Origin: Paenibacillus plantiphilus
GTDB taxonomy: Bacteria; Bacillota; Bacilli; Paenibacillales; Paenibacillaceae
Reading direction: 5' to 3'
DNA length: 64,000 nucleotides
Assembly: GCF_927798095.1 (NCBI RefSeq)
Contig: NZ_CAKMMF010000003.1
Coordinates: 36,612 to 100,611 of the forward strand
The notes under the pieces are model-generated. The model saw only the letters and a program-made list of their open reading frames with translations. It did not search any database and was not told the origin of the DNA. Numbering within the stretch: position 1 is the stretch's first letter; each line of letters starts with the position of its first letter. Shown here piece after piece: positions 19,522 to 28,474 of this stretch. A program made the position numbers and the translations under genes.

Positions 19522-19646
19522 GCCGCCCCTCCTGTTATTTAATGCGAATATGAATCTTCAGAAATATATTATAACAGAAAAAGCGCCCCATAGTGGAACG
19601 CAGCGAACAGTTGAAGCAGAAATGCTGGCTGATCAGTTGCTCTGCA

Positions 19647-21062
19647 TCATTCCTGAATTGGAATACGCCATTTCACCCTTACATCTGTCGCAGCATCCCA
19701 ATGCTCTCTCCTTCGAATTGCGGCCAGCAAGGGCTCTATCCAGCGTCCTAGCTCAGCGTATGAGGCTGTCTCTCTCATTGCAGAAGCAAGCGGCTCCACG
19801 CATGTTCGCAAAACTTCATAATCAGCCGAATAATAGGCGTCCACAATCGTTTCGTCCTCCATTGGCCGATACGCAAGCGCATGGCTCTCTCTTGCGCATA
19901 GAAGGGCTAGCGCAAACGCCGCTTTCGCAGCTAGCGGCGATAGGAGCCAGCTTGGAAGCGTCCGGTACTCGAAGCCGCCATGCGGCTGCATGCGGCAATC
20001 TCCAAGCGTACCGAATCTCGGCCGCCTCGCTCCCTCAGACGGCGTCTCTATTAATGCCAGCAGCAGAGCGGCATAGCTGTCGAGCTGCCGCAGCAGCCTT
20101 CCTGTCAGCGGCACTCCGCTGAGGTGAATGTGGCCTCCCAGCGCAAAGCCCGCTACCGGCATGGCGCCTGCAGCCCAGCGCAGGCGGCGGTCCCGAATGC
20201 GCGTATTAGCTTGTACGAGCAGGCGGCGAATATTCGCTGCCAGCTCGTCGGGACTGCCCGCTGGTGCGGGCCGAAGCTCCGCAACGGGGTACATGATCCG
20301 GCCGCCAATCACAACAGCGTCACAGCCAGTTCCGTAGCCGCCCTCCAAATAGGTGGCGGCTGACACGACTTTGCCTTCTTCCGACAGGAGAAGAAACTCC
20401 GGATCAGCACCTATCCGAAGAAGATCCTCATCGTGCGGCTTCCCATTGGCTGAGCGAGATCGCTGTCCCCTGTATACGGCAATCGCCCTTGCCCAAATTC
20501 CCTTCTGCAGCTCTTCCCCATCAGGCAGATGAATAGCAGACACCTTGCAGCTGCCGCTGTCAGCGACAGACATATCCACCCTCCCATTCTCCAATCCAAC
20601 CGCATAAAGAGCCTTCACCGCCGCTCTGGAGAGACGCCGGAACATAGGGTCCGCCGCTGCAAGCAGGATACGGGATTGATTCCGTCTATTAGCCGCGAAA
20701 GCAGATGGATTGCGAAGCCCTGACATCGAAGGTTCAATTGCGATCCTTCTTACTTCGATCGTCTGCAGATTGAAGATCGATACGATGAACCGTCTTCCAC
20801 TGCTGCCGGGGCTCTCCAGAACGGCTGCGCCAGCCCGCTGCAGCCGCCTCGCCAGCTCCTGCCAGGACGCAGCCGCATAGGCTGCTGCGCCGCGATTCAG
20901 AATGAGCGGCTCACAGCTTCCATCTCGCCAATGTGAAGGCAGCGGGCTGCTGCCGCATACGATAATGCTATCATCGCCTTCAGGAATTCCATCCGCCCAG
21001 GCACGGGGAAATTCCCCGAATGCTCGACCCTCCGCATCCCACGTCCATATTTTTCCCGACAT
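19647..21062 (-). CDS. Putative amidoligase (phiEco32-like COOH-NH2 ligase family)
   Basis: A 471-aa protein whose second half resembles the phage phiEco32-type COOH-NH2 ligases of the glutamate-cysteine-ligase fold: GADPEFLLL, AELRPAPAGSP, GGHIHLSG and GFEYRTLPSWL. These Glu/His/Arg blocks fit the metal-ATP and substrate positions of that fold. Such enzymes form amide bonds between a carboxylate and an amine; the substrate here is unknown. It lies between mutS and cotE on the same strand, separated from cotE by a terminator. The first 200 residues have no domain I recognise. Base composition is slightly more GC-rich than neighbours. Confidence 0.72.
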   Translation of the reverse strand: MSGKIWTWDAEGRAFGEFPRAWADGIPEGDDSIIVCGSSPLPSHWRDGSCEPLILNRGAAAYAAASWQELARRLQRAGAAVLESPGSSGRRFIVSIFNLQTIEVRRIAIEPSMSGLRNPSAFAANRRNQSRILLAAADPMFRRLSRAAVKALYAVGLENGRVDMSVADSGSCKVSAIHLPDGEELQKGIWARAIAVYRGQRSRSANGKPHDEDLLRIGADPEFLLLSEEGKVVSAATYLEGGYGTGCDAVVIGGRIMYPVAELRPAPAGSPDELAANIRRLLVQANTRIRDRRLRWAAGAMPVAGFALGGHIHLSGVPLTGRLLRQLDSYAALLLALIETPSEGARRPRFGTLGDCRMQPHGGFEYRTLPSWLLSPLAAKAAFALALLCARESHALAYRPMEDETIVDAYYSADYEVLRTCVEPLASAMRETASYAELGRWIEPLLAAIRRREHWDAATDVRVKWRIPIQE

Positions 21063-21122
21063 TCACCTATCCCCGATCGCTAAGCAGCCTGCACGGCCTC
21101 CAAGCTTAAATGAAACTTTTCG

Positions 21123-21146
21123 AAAAAAAAGAGGGCATCCGCCCTC
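21123..21146 (-). terminator. Terminator after cotE
   Basis: On the minus strand GAGGGC-GGAT-GCCCTC is followed by eight T. It lies about 60 bases downstream of the cotE stop and ends just before the amidoligase gene. Confidence 0.9.
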
Positions 21147-21203
21147 GAATCCCGTGCCTTTGCCGCATACGATACATGAACAGTAACGCTGTAATCCTCG
21201 AAA

Positions 21204-21767
21204 TTACAGCTCGTCGTCCAGCAAATCCGGGTCCAAATCCTCATAATCGCCATCGCCGTCATCGTCATAGTCGAAATCCTTGCCGTCATGATCGCAGCCG
21301 CCCTGACAGACAGCAACACAAACCTTGGTCTCAGCAACCATCTCCACAACAAATTCGCGCTCGACGCGAATACCGACGCTGGAGCCGTTCGCGGCAATGT
21401 TCGCTTCGATGCAGTTCGGCTCCTGAGTCGCCTCTGCCGTTACCTCCTCCGTCGATGACCGGTGCTTCGGATCGATATAGGAGAGCGGCACATGCTCGAC
21501 ATACGAGAGCGTTTCCTTGGCTACGTCGGTTTGCGAGTTTTTGTTGTAAGAATACCAAATATTAACATCGTAAGTACCTATAACCTCAATCCCGTCGCCC
21601 GATCGAACCGCTTCATACTGATGGTTGATAATCCATGCCCCCAGAATGCTGGTGGGATGATGAGGCGGCGTAACGTTATGGGTTACTGTGGAAAACTTAC
21701 GACCTTTGCCGCAGACAGCTTTCGTAATTATTTCTCTGCACTGAAGCTGTTTATCTGCAATAGCCAT
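21204..21767 (-). CDS. cotE: Outer spore coat morphogenetic protein CotE
   Basis: CotE directs assembly of the outer spore coat. The protein (187 aa) has the conserved CREIITKAVCGKGRKFS, PPHHPTSILGAWIINH and the NIWYSY block, then a strongly acidic tail (DFDYDDDGDGDYEDLD), all typical of CotE. The start is the ATG at 21767, with AGGAGG 8 bases before it, not the ATG ten codons upstream. A sigma-E-like promoter precedes it. Placing cotE next to mutS-mutL is known from Bacillus. Confidence 0.95.
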   Translation of the reverse strand: MAIADKQLQCREIITKAVCGKGRKFSTVTHNVTPPHHPTSILGAWIINHQYEAVRSGDGIEVIGTYDVNIWYSYNKNSQTDVAKETLSYVEHVPLSYIDPKHRSSTEEVTAEATQEPNCIEANIAANGSSVGIRVEREFVVEMVAETKVCVAVCQGGCDHDGKDFDYDDDGDGDYEDLDPDLLDDEL

Positions 21768-21801
21768 GTATTTAACCTCCTCCATACAATCATTCACTTA
21801 A

Positions 21802-21829
21802 AGTGTATGCAGGACATGGGCGAATGTTG
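21802..21829 (-). promoter_or_regulatory. Possible sigma-E promoter of cotE
   Basis: On the minus strand CATACACT (21802-21809) matches the sigma-E -10 consensus and CAACATT (21823-21829) is near the -35 consensus, with 13 bases between. cotE is under sigma-E in B. subtilis, which makes the match plausible. It is about 35 bases before the start codon. Confidence 0.5.
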
Positions 21830-21875
21830 ATTAATCCTAGACCAACAAATCGAAATGTTTATAGAGCACTCAAAA

Positions 21876-21897
21876 AAGAGCGTCCTCAGGCGCTCTT
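21876..21897 (-). terminator. Terminator after the FUSC gene
   Basis: On the minus strand AAGAGCG-CCTGAGGA-CGCTCTT is followed by further T. It is about 175 bases after the stop at 22073. Two short repeats of AATTAAGGCTTACATA lie between (about 21917-21955). Confidence 0.75.
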
Positions 21898-22072
21898 CAT
21901 TGGCTTTCGCTTCAATAATTAAGGCTTACATATCCAATAATTAAGGCTTACATAATCAAGGTTTGCTTAATCTCTCTTGCTAGTTGCCCGTTGCTATTTG
22001 CCCCCTTGGCAATTTCACCTTGGTTATTCCACCTTGGAGGCAAATGGTTTTCAAGGCTTGTCCGATGACAGG

Positions 22073-23035
22073 TCAATCGCTCCGTTGTTTTTTAAGCCGT
22101 TTGGCAATGTTTAAATATCGCGCCAGCTCGTGCATGAGCTGAAGGATCGCGGCACGCACCTCAAATTCTTGACGGCTCTTCGGCAGCGGCATCGCCTTGA
22201 ACTGCTCTTCAAGCTCAGGCAATTTGCGCTCAACTGCCCCTTCATACACCTCGGATTTCACATTATCAGCAAGTATATCGAACTGGTCTGCTACCAGCTC
22301 TCCTTGTGGCAGGGAATCATAAACATAGGATAACTGAAGCAGCATTTGTTGAATCGATTCCAGCTGCTGCCGCCTCATTTCAAAGTAGATCGGATAATAA
22401 TTCCATGCTGTTCTGTCCTGGCCCCACAGCCGATTCTCCTGGTTCATTTCCGCCCGCTTCAGCCCCTGCTCGATCGCTTTATTCGCCTGAAGCAGCTCCT
22501 CACCTGACCAAACCAAAGCAGGATTCCGCAGAGTTTGTCCCATTAATTGAAAAATGTCTGCAAAGCTCTGTTCCGTCTGTTTGCGGAGCAAGGCGAGGTT
22601 TTTGTCTTCTTTTGGCATATAGAGAAAGTTAATGATCGTTGCCCACCCAAGTCCGGTTAGCAGCAGCATAATTTCATTGCCGATCAGATCTGTCGTTACA
22701 CTCTCTCTAGCAAACACATGAAATACGATAACGGAGCTCGTCACAATGCCGTCCTTTAGCTGCACACGGGATAGAATGGGGAACACGAGCAATATGAAGA
22801 GCGATATCGTCCATATATGAAATCCAAACAGCGTAAATAATAGCGAAGCAAAAAAAAGACCCAGCACAGAGGCGGTAAACCGGACAAGGGCGCTCTTCAG
22901 CCCCTTCATCCTCGTTACTTCAACGCCTAATATCGCCAATAGTCCTGCAGATAAAGGGGTATCCAGCCCCAAATAATAAGCCGTATACAAAGCGGCCAAC
23001 GCCGCAATCGCGGTTTTGATGACTCGAATGCCCAT
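22073..23035 (-). CDS. FUSC-family membrane protein (aromatic acid exporter type)
   Basis: A 320-aa protein of the ArAE/FUSC family. It begins with about five or six hydrophobic segments in the first 150 residues (for example GLFFASLLFTLFGFHIWTIS), followed by a long soluble helical C-terminal domain like the ArAE_1_C domain. Members are proposed exporters of aromatic acids, but substrates of Gram-positive forms are unknown. The ATG at 23035 has GAGGT 6 bases upstream and replaces a TTG four codons earlier. Confidence 0.8.
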   Translation of the reverse strand: MGIRVIKTAIAALAALYTAYYLGLDTPLSAGLLAILGVEVTRMKGLKSALVRFTASVLGLFFASLLFTLFGFHIWTISLFILLVFPILSRVQLKDGIVTSSVIVFHVFARESVTTDLIGNEIMLLLTGLGWATIINFLYMPKEDKNLALLRKQTEQSFADIFQLMGQTLRNPALVWSGEELLQANKAIEQGLKRAEMNQENRLWGQDRTAWNYYPIYFEMRRQQLESIQQMLLQLSYVYDSLPQGELVADQFDILADNVKSEVYEGAVERKLPELEEQFKAMPLPKSRQEFEVRAAILQLMHELARYLNIAKRLKKQRSD

Positions 23036-23255
23036 AATTGACCTCAACTAGACCGAAGGTTCCGGTTTTTACCTTTATCCTACCGTTACCCTTGGCCTAG
23101 CGTCAACCGTTCCGCTTGCATGTCACCCAATTGCACCGCACTCGCGGTGGGTGGCTGACTGCCTTCACGTATCGTCCCACCAGGCAATGAGAGCTGCACG
23201 CGTTGCGTGGTGAGGCGATGTTTGGCGGTACTTGCCTTTGGAAGTCTGCTGCTGC

Positions 23256-24071
23256 TCAGTGCTTTTGAAGATCCGGGCGCATTATTTTCTTCTCTAAATA
23301 GGTGACGCCCTGGTACATGACAGTTGCAACGACAGCAATTAGAATCAAGCTGGACAGCACCAAGGTGAAGTTGAACACCTGAAAGCCATAGATCATCAGA
23401 TAGCCGAGGCCTTCCTTGGCAACCAGAAATTCTCCGACGATGACACCGACCCAAGCCAGCCCTACATTGACCTTGAGTGTCGATATGATCGTAGGAATGG
23501 ATGCCGGCAGCACAACGTATTGAAAGGTTTGCGTCTTCGTACCGCCGAACAGACGAACAACCTTCATATAATTCTGGTCAACCTCGCTAAAGCTGGCGTA
23601 GATCACGAGTGTTGTAATGATAACAGTGAGCGACAGTGTTGTTGCCACAATAGAAATAAAGCCTGGGCCGAAGCCGACGATGAATACCGGACCGAGCGCA
23701 ACCTTGGGCAGGCTGTTCATGACAACGATAAAAGGGTCCATCACACGGGAGACGAAGGGCAGCCACCAGAGCAAAGCCGCGAATGCCGTTCCTAGCAACG
23801 TCCCCAATATAAAACCGACCACGGTCTCCAGCACGGTTACGCCCAGATGGGGGAACAACGTGCCATCGGCGGCTGTCGAATAAATTTGGCTGAATAGCCT
23901 GCTGGGATAGCTGAACAACAGCACATCGATCCATCTCAGACGGCCTGCTGTCTCCCATAACCCCAGCAGACCAATCAGAAGGAGTGCTTGCGTTAATCGA
24001 ACAGCTCCCCTCCTTCGTCTTGCCCCCCTCAGATGCTCCCTATGAAGGTCTTGAATCCAGCTCTTGCCCAT
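23256..24071 (-). CDS. ABC transporter permease (SsuC/ThiX/NrtB family)
   Basis: A 271-aa inner membrane permease with about six spans and the binding-protein-dependent EAA-type loop around YMKVVRLFGGTKTQTFQYVVLPASIP. It belongs to the nitrate/sulfonate/taurine/pyrimidine-precursor group. The ATG at 24071 has GGGAGG 8 bases before it and overlaps the ATPase gene by 32 bases. The transporter is complete here: binding protein, ATPase, permease. The substrate cannot be told from sequence; thiamine-precursor, sulfonate or riboflavin-type substrates are all possible. Confidence 0.88.
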   Translation of the reverse strand: MGKSWIQDLHREHLRGARRRRGAVRLTQALLLIGLLGLWETAGRLRWIDVLLFSYPSRLFSQIYSTAADGTLFPHLGVTVLETVVGFILGTLLGTAFAALLWWLPFVSRVMDPFIVVMNSLPKVALGPVFIVGFGPGFISIVATTLSLTVIITTLVIYASFSEVDQNYMKVVRLFGGTKTQTFQYVVLPASIPTIISTLKVNVGLAWVGVIVGEFLVAKEGLGYLMIYGFQVFNFTLVLSSLILIAVVATVMYQGVTYLEKKIMRPDLQKH

Positions 24072-24855
24072 GCGATGCACCTCCCTTCTCGCCGCTCTCT
24101 TCCAGTGACCTCCAAAGGCTGTCGAAAATCGATTGAAATTCTCTCATCCTGCGAGCTTCTGTCGGCAATGCATCGCGAATACTGGGCGGAATCAGGAACG
24201 AGCCGTAATAGCGGCCAGGGTTGCGTGCCAGCACGACCACTTGATCACTCATAGCCGCAGCCTCTGCCAAATCATGTGTTACAAGGACAGCCGTCTTCCC
24301 TTTGCTCCGCAAGGTGGACTGCACCAAATCCTCAAGCTGAAGCTTGATTCCCATGTCCAGCGCCGAGAATGGCTCGTCAAGCAGCAGCACATCGGGCTCG
24401 GTAGCGAGCGTCCGAACTAGTGCGGCTCTCTGTCTCATACCGCCCGACAGCTCATGGGGCATTCGTTTCTCAAATCCGCCGAGACCCAGCTCATGGAGAA
24501 GGGAGCGTGTATAGTCGATGCCCTGTTCCGTTCGCCTGCCGCCTAGTTCCAATCCAAGCAGCGCATTGTCCAGAATGGTTCGCCAAGGAAACAGATAATC
24601 ATGCTGCAGCATATATCCGATTCGGGCAGAAGGACCTTGTATAATCTCGCCGCCAACGACTACCTCGCCCTTTGTCGGCTTCAGCAGTCCGGCAAGCATG
24701 CTTAGTATTGTAGTTTTGCCGCAGCCGCTCGGACCGACCAAACTGAGGAACGATCCCCGCTCCACTGTCAACGAAAGGTCTTCTACAGCCAGCGTCGCCC
24801 TGCTGTCATTCACATAGACCTGTGAGACATTCCGCAGCTCCAGTACGTTGTCCAT
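24040..24855 (-). CDS. ABC transporter ATP-binding protein (SsuB/ThiZ family)
   Basis: A 271-aa ATPase: Walker A GPSGCGKTT, Q-loop in IGYMLQHDYLFPWRTI, signature LSGGMRQRAAL, Walker B VLLLDEPFSALD and switch His in VLVTHDL. It energises uptake with the neighbouring permease. AAGGAG precedes the ATG. A C-terminal extension (about 30 residues) is present after the core domain. Confidence 0.93.
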   Translation of the reverse strand: MDNVLELRNVSQVYVNDSRATLAVEDLSLTVERGSFLSLVGPSGCGKTTILSMLAGLLKPTKGEVVVGGEIIQGPSARIGYMLQHDYLFPWRTILDNALLGLELGGRRTEQGIDYTRSLLHELGLGGFEKRMPHELSGGMRQRAALVRTLATEPDVLLLDEPFSALDMGIKLQLEDLVQSTLRSKGKTAVLVTHDLAEAAAMSDQVVVLARNPGRYYGSFLIPPSIRDALPTEARRMREFQSIFDSLWRSLEESGEKGGASHGQELDSRPS

Positions 24856-24883
24856 TGCAAGCTCTCCTTCTCCAGCACCTTCG

Positions 24884-25888
24884 TCAGTCTGCAGCCTGCT
24901 CTGCGAATGAATTATCTACGAGTTCCTCGTGCGCGGGTCTGCTTGTAAGCTCACCGGCTGTCGTCATGACATCAAGCAGGTTGTTCCACTCCTCCTCGTC
25001 TACTGCAGGGTCCGATGCATAGGAACCTTGCTGCTTGTAGCGGTCAATGACTTTTATTGCTATGGCTCGGTCTGTATCCTTGAAGAATGGAAGGACGACA
25101 TCCGCGATCTCCTCGGCGTTATGTTCCTCGACCCACTTCTGCGCCTTATAGATTGCGTTCGTAAATTTCTGCGTCGTTTCCTTATTCGCGTCGATATAGC
25201 TCTGCTTAGTCATGAATACGGTATAAGGAAGATGCCCGCTTTCTACGCCAAAGGATGCGACAACTTGCCCCTTGCCCTCCTGCTCAAAAATCGATGCCTG
25301 AGGCTCGAACAGCTGTACATAATCGCCAGTGCCAGAGGCAAATGCTGCGGGGATATTCGCAAATTCAATATTCTGAATCAGCTCCAGATCCTTCTGCGGA
25401 TCGATGCCGTGACGCTTCAATGTGAACTCGCCCGCCATCTGCGGCATGCCGCCCTTGCGCTGTCCGAGGAAAACGCTTCCTTGAAGCTGATCCCAATGAA
25501 ATGCGTCCACAGCTTCCCTTGAGACCAGGAAAGTTCCGTCAGTCTGTGTCAGCTGGGCAAAATTAATGACCGTATCCTCAGCACCTTGCTGATAGACATA
25601 GATCGACGTCTCCGAGCCGACCAACGCAATGTCTATGCCCCCTGTTAGCAATGCCGTCATCGTTTTGTCCCCGCCAAAGGTCGTTGTCAGCTCCACCTGG
25701 AGTCCTTCTTCCTTGAACAGGTCCTTGGCAATCGCTACATACTCCGGCGCATAGAACAGCGATCTCGTTACCTCGCCCACTCGCACCTTCACAAGCCCCT
25801 CTTCACCATTGTCTTTGCCGCATCCCTCCAGCAGGGCGGTCATAAGCCCTGCAATTATCAGAGCAGACATTAATAGCCGTCGTATCAC
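24884..25888 (-). CDS. ABC transporter substrate-binding lipoprotein (NMT1/THI5-like)
   Basis: A 334-aa lipoprotein with signal peptide and lipobox LLEGC, then an NMT1-like fold: FYAPEYVAIAKDLFKEEGL, LVGSETSIYV, and GQRKGGMPQMAGEFTLKRHG. The start is GTG at 25888 because AGGAGG (25897-25902 on plus) is 8 bases ahead; the frame stays open 46 codons further upstream without support. It is the first gene of the transporter operon. The Glu before the lipobox Gly is unusual but tolerated. Confidence 0.88.
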   Translation of the reverse strand: MIRRLLMSALIIAGLMTALLEGCGKDNGEEGLVKVRVGEVTRSLFYAPEYVAIAKDLFKEEGLQVELTTTFGGDKTMTALLTGGIDIALVGSETSIYVYQQGAEDTVINFAQLTQTDGTFLVSREAVDAFHWDQLQGSVFLGQRKGGMPQMAGEFTLKRHGIDPQKDLELIQNIEFANIPAAFASGTGDYVQLFEPQASIFEQEGKGQVVASFGVESGHLPYTVFMTKQSYIDANKETTQKFTNAIYKAQKWVEEHNAEEIADVVLPFFKDTDRAIAIKVIDRYKQQGSYASDPAVDEEEWNNLLDVMTTAGELTSRPAHEELVDNSFAEQAAD

Positions 25889-26040
25889 ATTGGTTTCCTC
25901 CTGCTGCACATGTATTGTATTCCAGCCTATGCAGCAACGGAGAAATGGTGAGTACGAACGTATGTTGCAGCTGTAAGAGGATATGTGTGTATGTGACACA
26001 ACAGCTAACAGCTGGAAAAAGCACACACTTCATTTGCACG

Positions 26041-26083
26041 AAAAAAAGCGACTCTCCAAGTATCCTCACACTCGGGAAGCCGC
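26041..26083 (-). terminator. Strong hairpin with T tract upstream of the transporter operon
   Basis: On the minus strand a 16-bp stem (with G-U pairs and one mismatch) and a 4-base loop GAGG lies at 26048-26083, followed by seven T at 26041-26047. It is either the end of the M32 peptidase transcript or an attenuator about 155 bases before the binding-protein start. Confidence 0.75.
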
Positions 26084-26304
26084 AATGAACCAACATTGAA
26101 TCCAATCCTGCAATCTGATGATTTTCAGTCATCCACTTCTTCTGTCGCCATAAGCCTGAAAAACCTTCTTACAGCACGAAAAAGTGGAGCGAGGCACGCT
26201 GTAAGCACGAAAAAACATCTAACAGATGACATGGCATCGTGGAATCCACTTCTTCTGTAAAGTAACCCTGCAATCTGGTATCGCGATCATCGGATAACCT
26301 CTAA

Positions 26305-26418
26305 TCTGCTACCCGATGATCACTCTGTTATCTGATAATCAATCTGCTACATGATGATCACTTTGTTATCCGATAATCAGTCTACTACCCGATGATCAGT
26401 CTGCTATCCGGTAATCAG
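26305..26418. repeat. 19-bp tandem array, 6 copies
   Basis: Units start at 26305, 26324, 26343, 26362, 26381 and 26400, an exact 19-bp period. Each contains a GAT-N-ATC palindrome; odd and even copies differ (CCGATGATCA versus TGATAATCA), so the higher-order period is 38. The array ends 4 bases before the stop codon of the M32 gene. An eroded part extends to about 26286. Confidence 0.9.
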
Positions 26419-26422
26419 CAAT

Positions 26423-27937
26423 CTATAGCCGATAGATGTCGCTGTACTTCCGCTCCAGGTAGGATACCAGATAAGCGGGGTCCAGCGATTTGCCGGTAAT
26501 GCTTGTAATCAGCTCGGCAGGCGTTCTTAGCTTGCCGTATTGGTAGATTTTGTCCGTGAGCCAATCTTTGATGGGATGAAGCTCTCCACGACCGACCATG
26601 TCCCATAGCGCTGGAACCTGATGTTCCATCGTATCGGTAATTTGCGCCGCATACATGTTGCCCAGCGAGTAGGAAGGAAAATAGCCAAACGCCCCTCCAG
26701 ACCAATGGACATCCTGCAGGACGCCTTCGCTGTAGTTGTCCGCCACAACGCCAAGGTATTCCTTGTACTTGTCATTCCATAATGCTGGCAGCTCGGAAGC
26801 CTTCACGCCTTCATTGAACAACAGCTTCTCAATCTCGTAGCGTATAATAATGTGCAGATTGTAGGTCAACTCATCCGCTTCGATACGAATGAGCGAAGGC
26901 CGCACAACGTTGGTCGCTCGATAGAAATCCTCAACGGGCACATCCAATTGATTCGGGAACTGCTTCTGCAGGTCTCCGTAATAACGATTCCAGAACGGCT
27001 TGCTGCGGCCGATCATATTCTCCCAGAAACGAGACTGCGACTCATGAATGCCCATTGAAGTGCCCGTACATAAGGTTGTCCCTATGAGCGCCTTCATAAT
27101 GTTCTGTTCATACAGCGCATGTCCACCCTCATGAATGGTACCGAACAGCGCGCTGGTCACATCACCCTCCAAGTAGCGGGTAGTAATGCGCACATCGCCC
27201 GGATTCAGGCCGGTCGCGAACGGATGAACACTCTCATCCAGCCGCCCTGAATTAAAGTTGAAGCCCATCTGCTCCAGTATGAACAGGCTGAACTTCTTCT
27301 GTGCGTCCTTCGCATAGGTTTGGTGCAGGAAGCCAGTCTCGGGCTGATGCGGCGATGCCGCTATAGCAGCTGACAGCGGAACCAGCTTCTCGCGTAATCC
27401 TCCAAACAGACGATCCAGCTCTGCTGTTGTCATTCCCGGCTCATAGGCATCCAGCAACGTATCATATCGCGTTGCTTTAGGGCCCCACAAATCGATAAAC
27501 TGATTGGTATAGGTAATGATTTTGTCCAGATAGGGCTCGAACATGGCGTAATCGTTCTTCTCCTTGGCCTCTTCCCAAATCGATTCCGCCTGCGAGGTTA
27601 GCACGACATATTCCTGATAGAGCTTCGGCGGAATTTTGATGCTGCGATCATAGTCCTTGCGTGTTTCGGTTACTAATCTGCTGTGGATTTCGGTCAGTCC
27701 CGATATGACCTCCGGCTGCTCCAGCTCCGCGAGCCATTCCCCAAGCTCAGGGTCTGTTGACAGCTTGAACATCTGGCCAGAGAGCATTCCGATAGCTTCA
27801 GAGCGGGCTTCCATCCCGTTGCGGGGCGCTCCGGTGCGCAAGTCCCAGTAAAGAACACCGAGTGCTTCTTCGTAACTTTTGATCTGGCCTATGCGTTCAT
27901 TAAATCTTTGCAAAACATTCTCAGCGCTTGTTGTCAT
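26423..27937 (-). CDS. Carboxypeptidase M32
   Basis: A 504-aa metallopeptidase of the Taq/Pfu family that releases C-terminal residues. The zinc motif HEGGH is in TIHEGGHALYEQN (near residue 262), and the downstream HESQSRFWE (Glu ligand region) and IRYEIEKLLFNEG are also family hallmarks. Cytoplasmic, no signal peptide. The divergent YqkB-like gene starts 120 bases away. Confidence 0.93.
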   Translation of the reverse strand: MTTSAENVLQRFNERIGQIKSYEEALGVLYWDLRTGAPRNGMEARSEAIGMLSGQMFKLSTDPELGEWLAELEQPEVISGLTEIHSRLVTETRKDYDRSIKIPPKLYQEYVVLTSQAESIWEEAKEKNDYAMFEPYLDKIITYTNQFIDLWGPKATRYDTLLDAYEPGMTTAELDRLFGGLREKLVPLSAAIAASPHQPETGFLHQTYAKDAQKKFSLFILEQMGFNFNSGRLDESVHPFATGLNPGDVRITTRYLEGDVTSALFGTIHEGGHALYEQNIMKALIGTTLCTGTSMGIHESQSRFWENMIGRSKPFWNRYYGDLQKQFPNQLDVPVEDFYRATNVVRPSLIRIEADELTYNLHIIIRYEIEKLLFNEGVKASELPALWNDKYKEYLGVVADNYSEGVLQDVHWSGGAFGYFPSYSLGNMYAAQITDTMEHQVPALWDMVGRGELHPIKDWLTDKIYQYGKLRTPAELITSITGKSLDPAYLVSYLERKYSDIYRL

Positions 27938-28061
27938 TGGCTAAATCCACCTTTCCATTATTTTCTTTCCTTCAGTCTCTACTTGATCATACTTTTTGCA
28001 AAACGTATAATCAACTTTAGCCGGAAATTTACAGCATGCGATTGTGAAGGAGGATTTCATC

Positions 28062-28379
28062 TTGCATTTTACTTTTACCGATACGGCTGTCGAGCAGCTT
28101 TCTGCAATGTTGAAGGATGGGAATCGCAGCCTGCGCCTTAAGTATGATACGGAAGGCTGCGGCTGCGTAGTCAGCGGTGTCCCTGCACTTGAGCTCATTC
28201 AATCGCCAGATGACGATGACAAGCAGGCAGAAGGCAGTCCTTATGCCGTATGGTACGAGCCGCGTTTTGCAGTATTTTTTGAGCCGCGCCTAAGAATCGA
28301 TTATAATGCGGAACGTTATTCTTTCAGTTTGAAAAGCGACAATCAAATCTACACGAACAACTTGCGAATTGTGAAGTAA
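28062..28379 (+). CDS. YqkB-like (HesB/IscA-fold) protein
   Basis: A 105-aa protein that resembles B. subtilis YqkB, a HesB/IscA-like iron-sulfur-associated fold. The block LKYDTEGCGCVVSGVPAL contains the Cys-Gly-Cys typical of this group. It could hold or sense Fe-S, but this is inference. The frame is open from GTG at 28044, but AAGGAGG at 28047-28053 lies inside that stretch, so the TTG at 28062 is the likely start. Confidence 0.75.
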   Translation: MHFTFTDTAVEQLSAMLKDGNRSLRLKYDTEGCGCVVSGVPALELIQSPDDDDKQAEGSPYAVWYEPRFAVFFEPRLRIDYNAERYSFSLKSDNQIYTNNLRIVK

Positions 28380-28474
28380 CAACTTGCACGGAATACAATG
28401 CAATACATATTCATTGAACATCGGGAGCCTGCTGGGAAGTAAAGATAGATAATATGGATGGAGGTTTATTTGTC

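Larger units (their letters stand above)
25889..26422. other. Intergenic region with hairpin, dispersed repeat and 19-bp array
   Basis: No gene is seen between the M32 peptidase and the binding-protein gene. It holds, from left to right, the binding-protein leader, a strong hairpin with T tract (26041-26083), a copy of the dispersed palindromic repeat around 26150-26215, and the 19-bp tandem array (26305-26418). I looked for thiamine, S-box and T-box signatures and found none. Confidence 0.6.

Noticed and set aside
25889-26422. Thiamine or other riboswitch before the NMT1-like transporter
   Set aside because: I could not find the TPP, S-box or T-box conserved cores; only a hairpin and repeats are visible.
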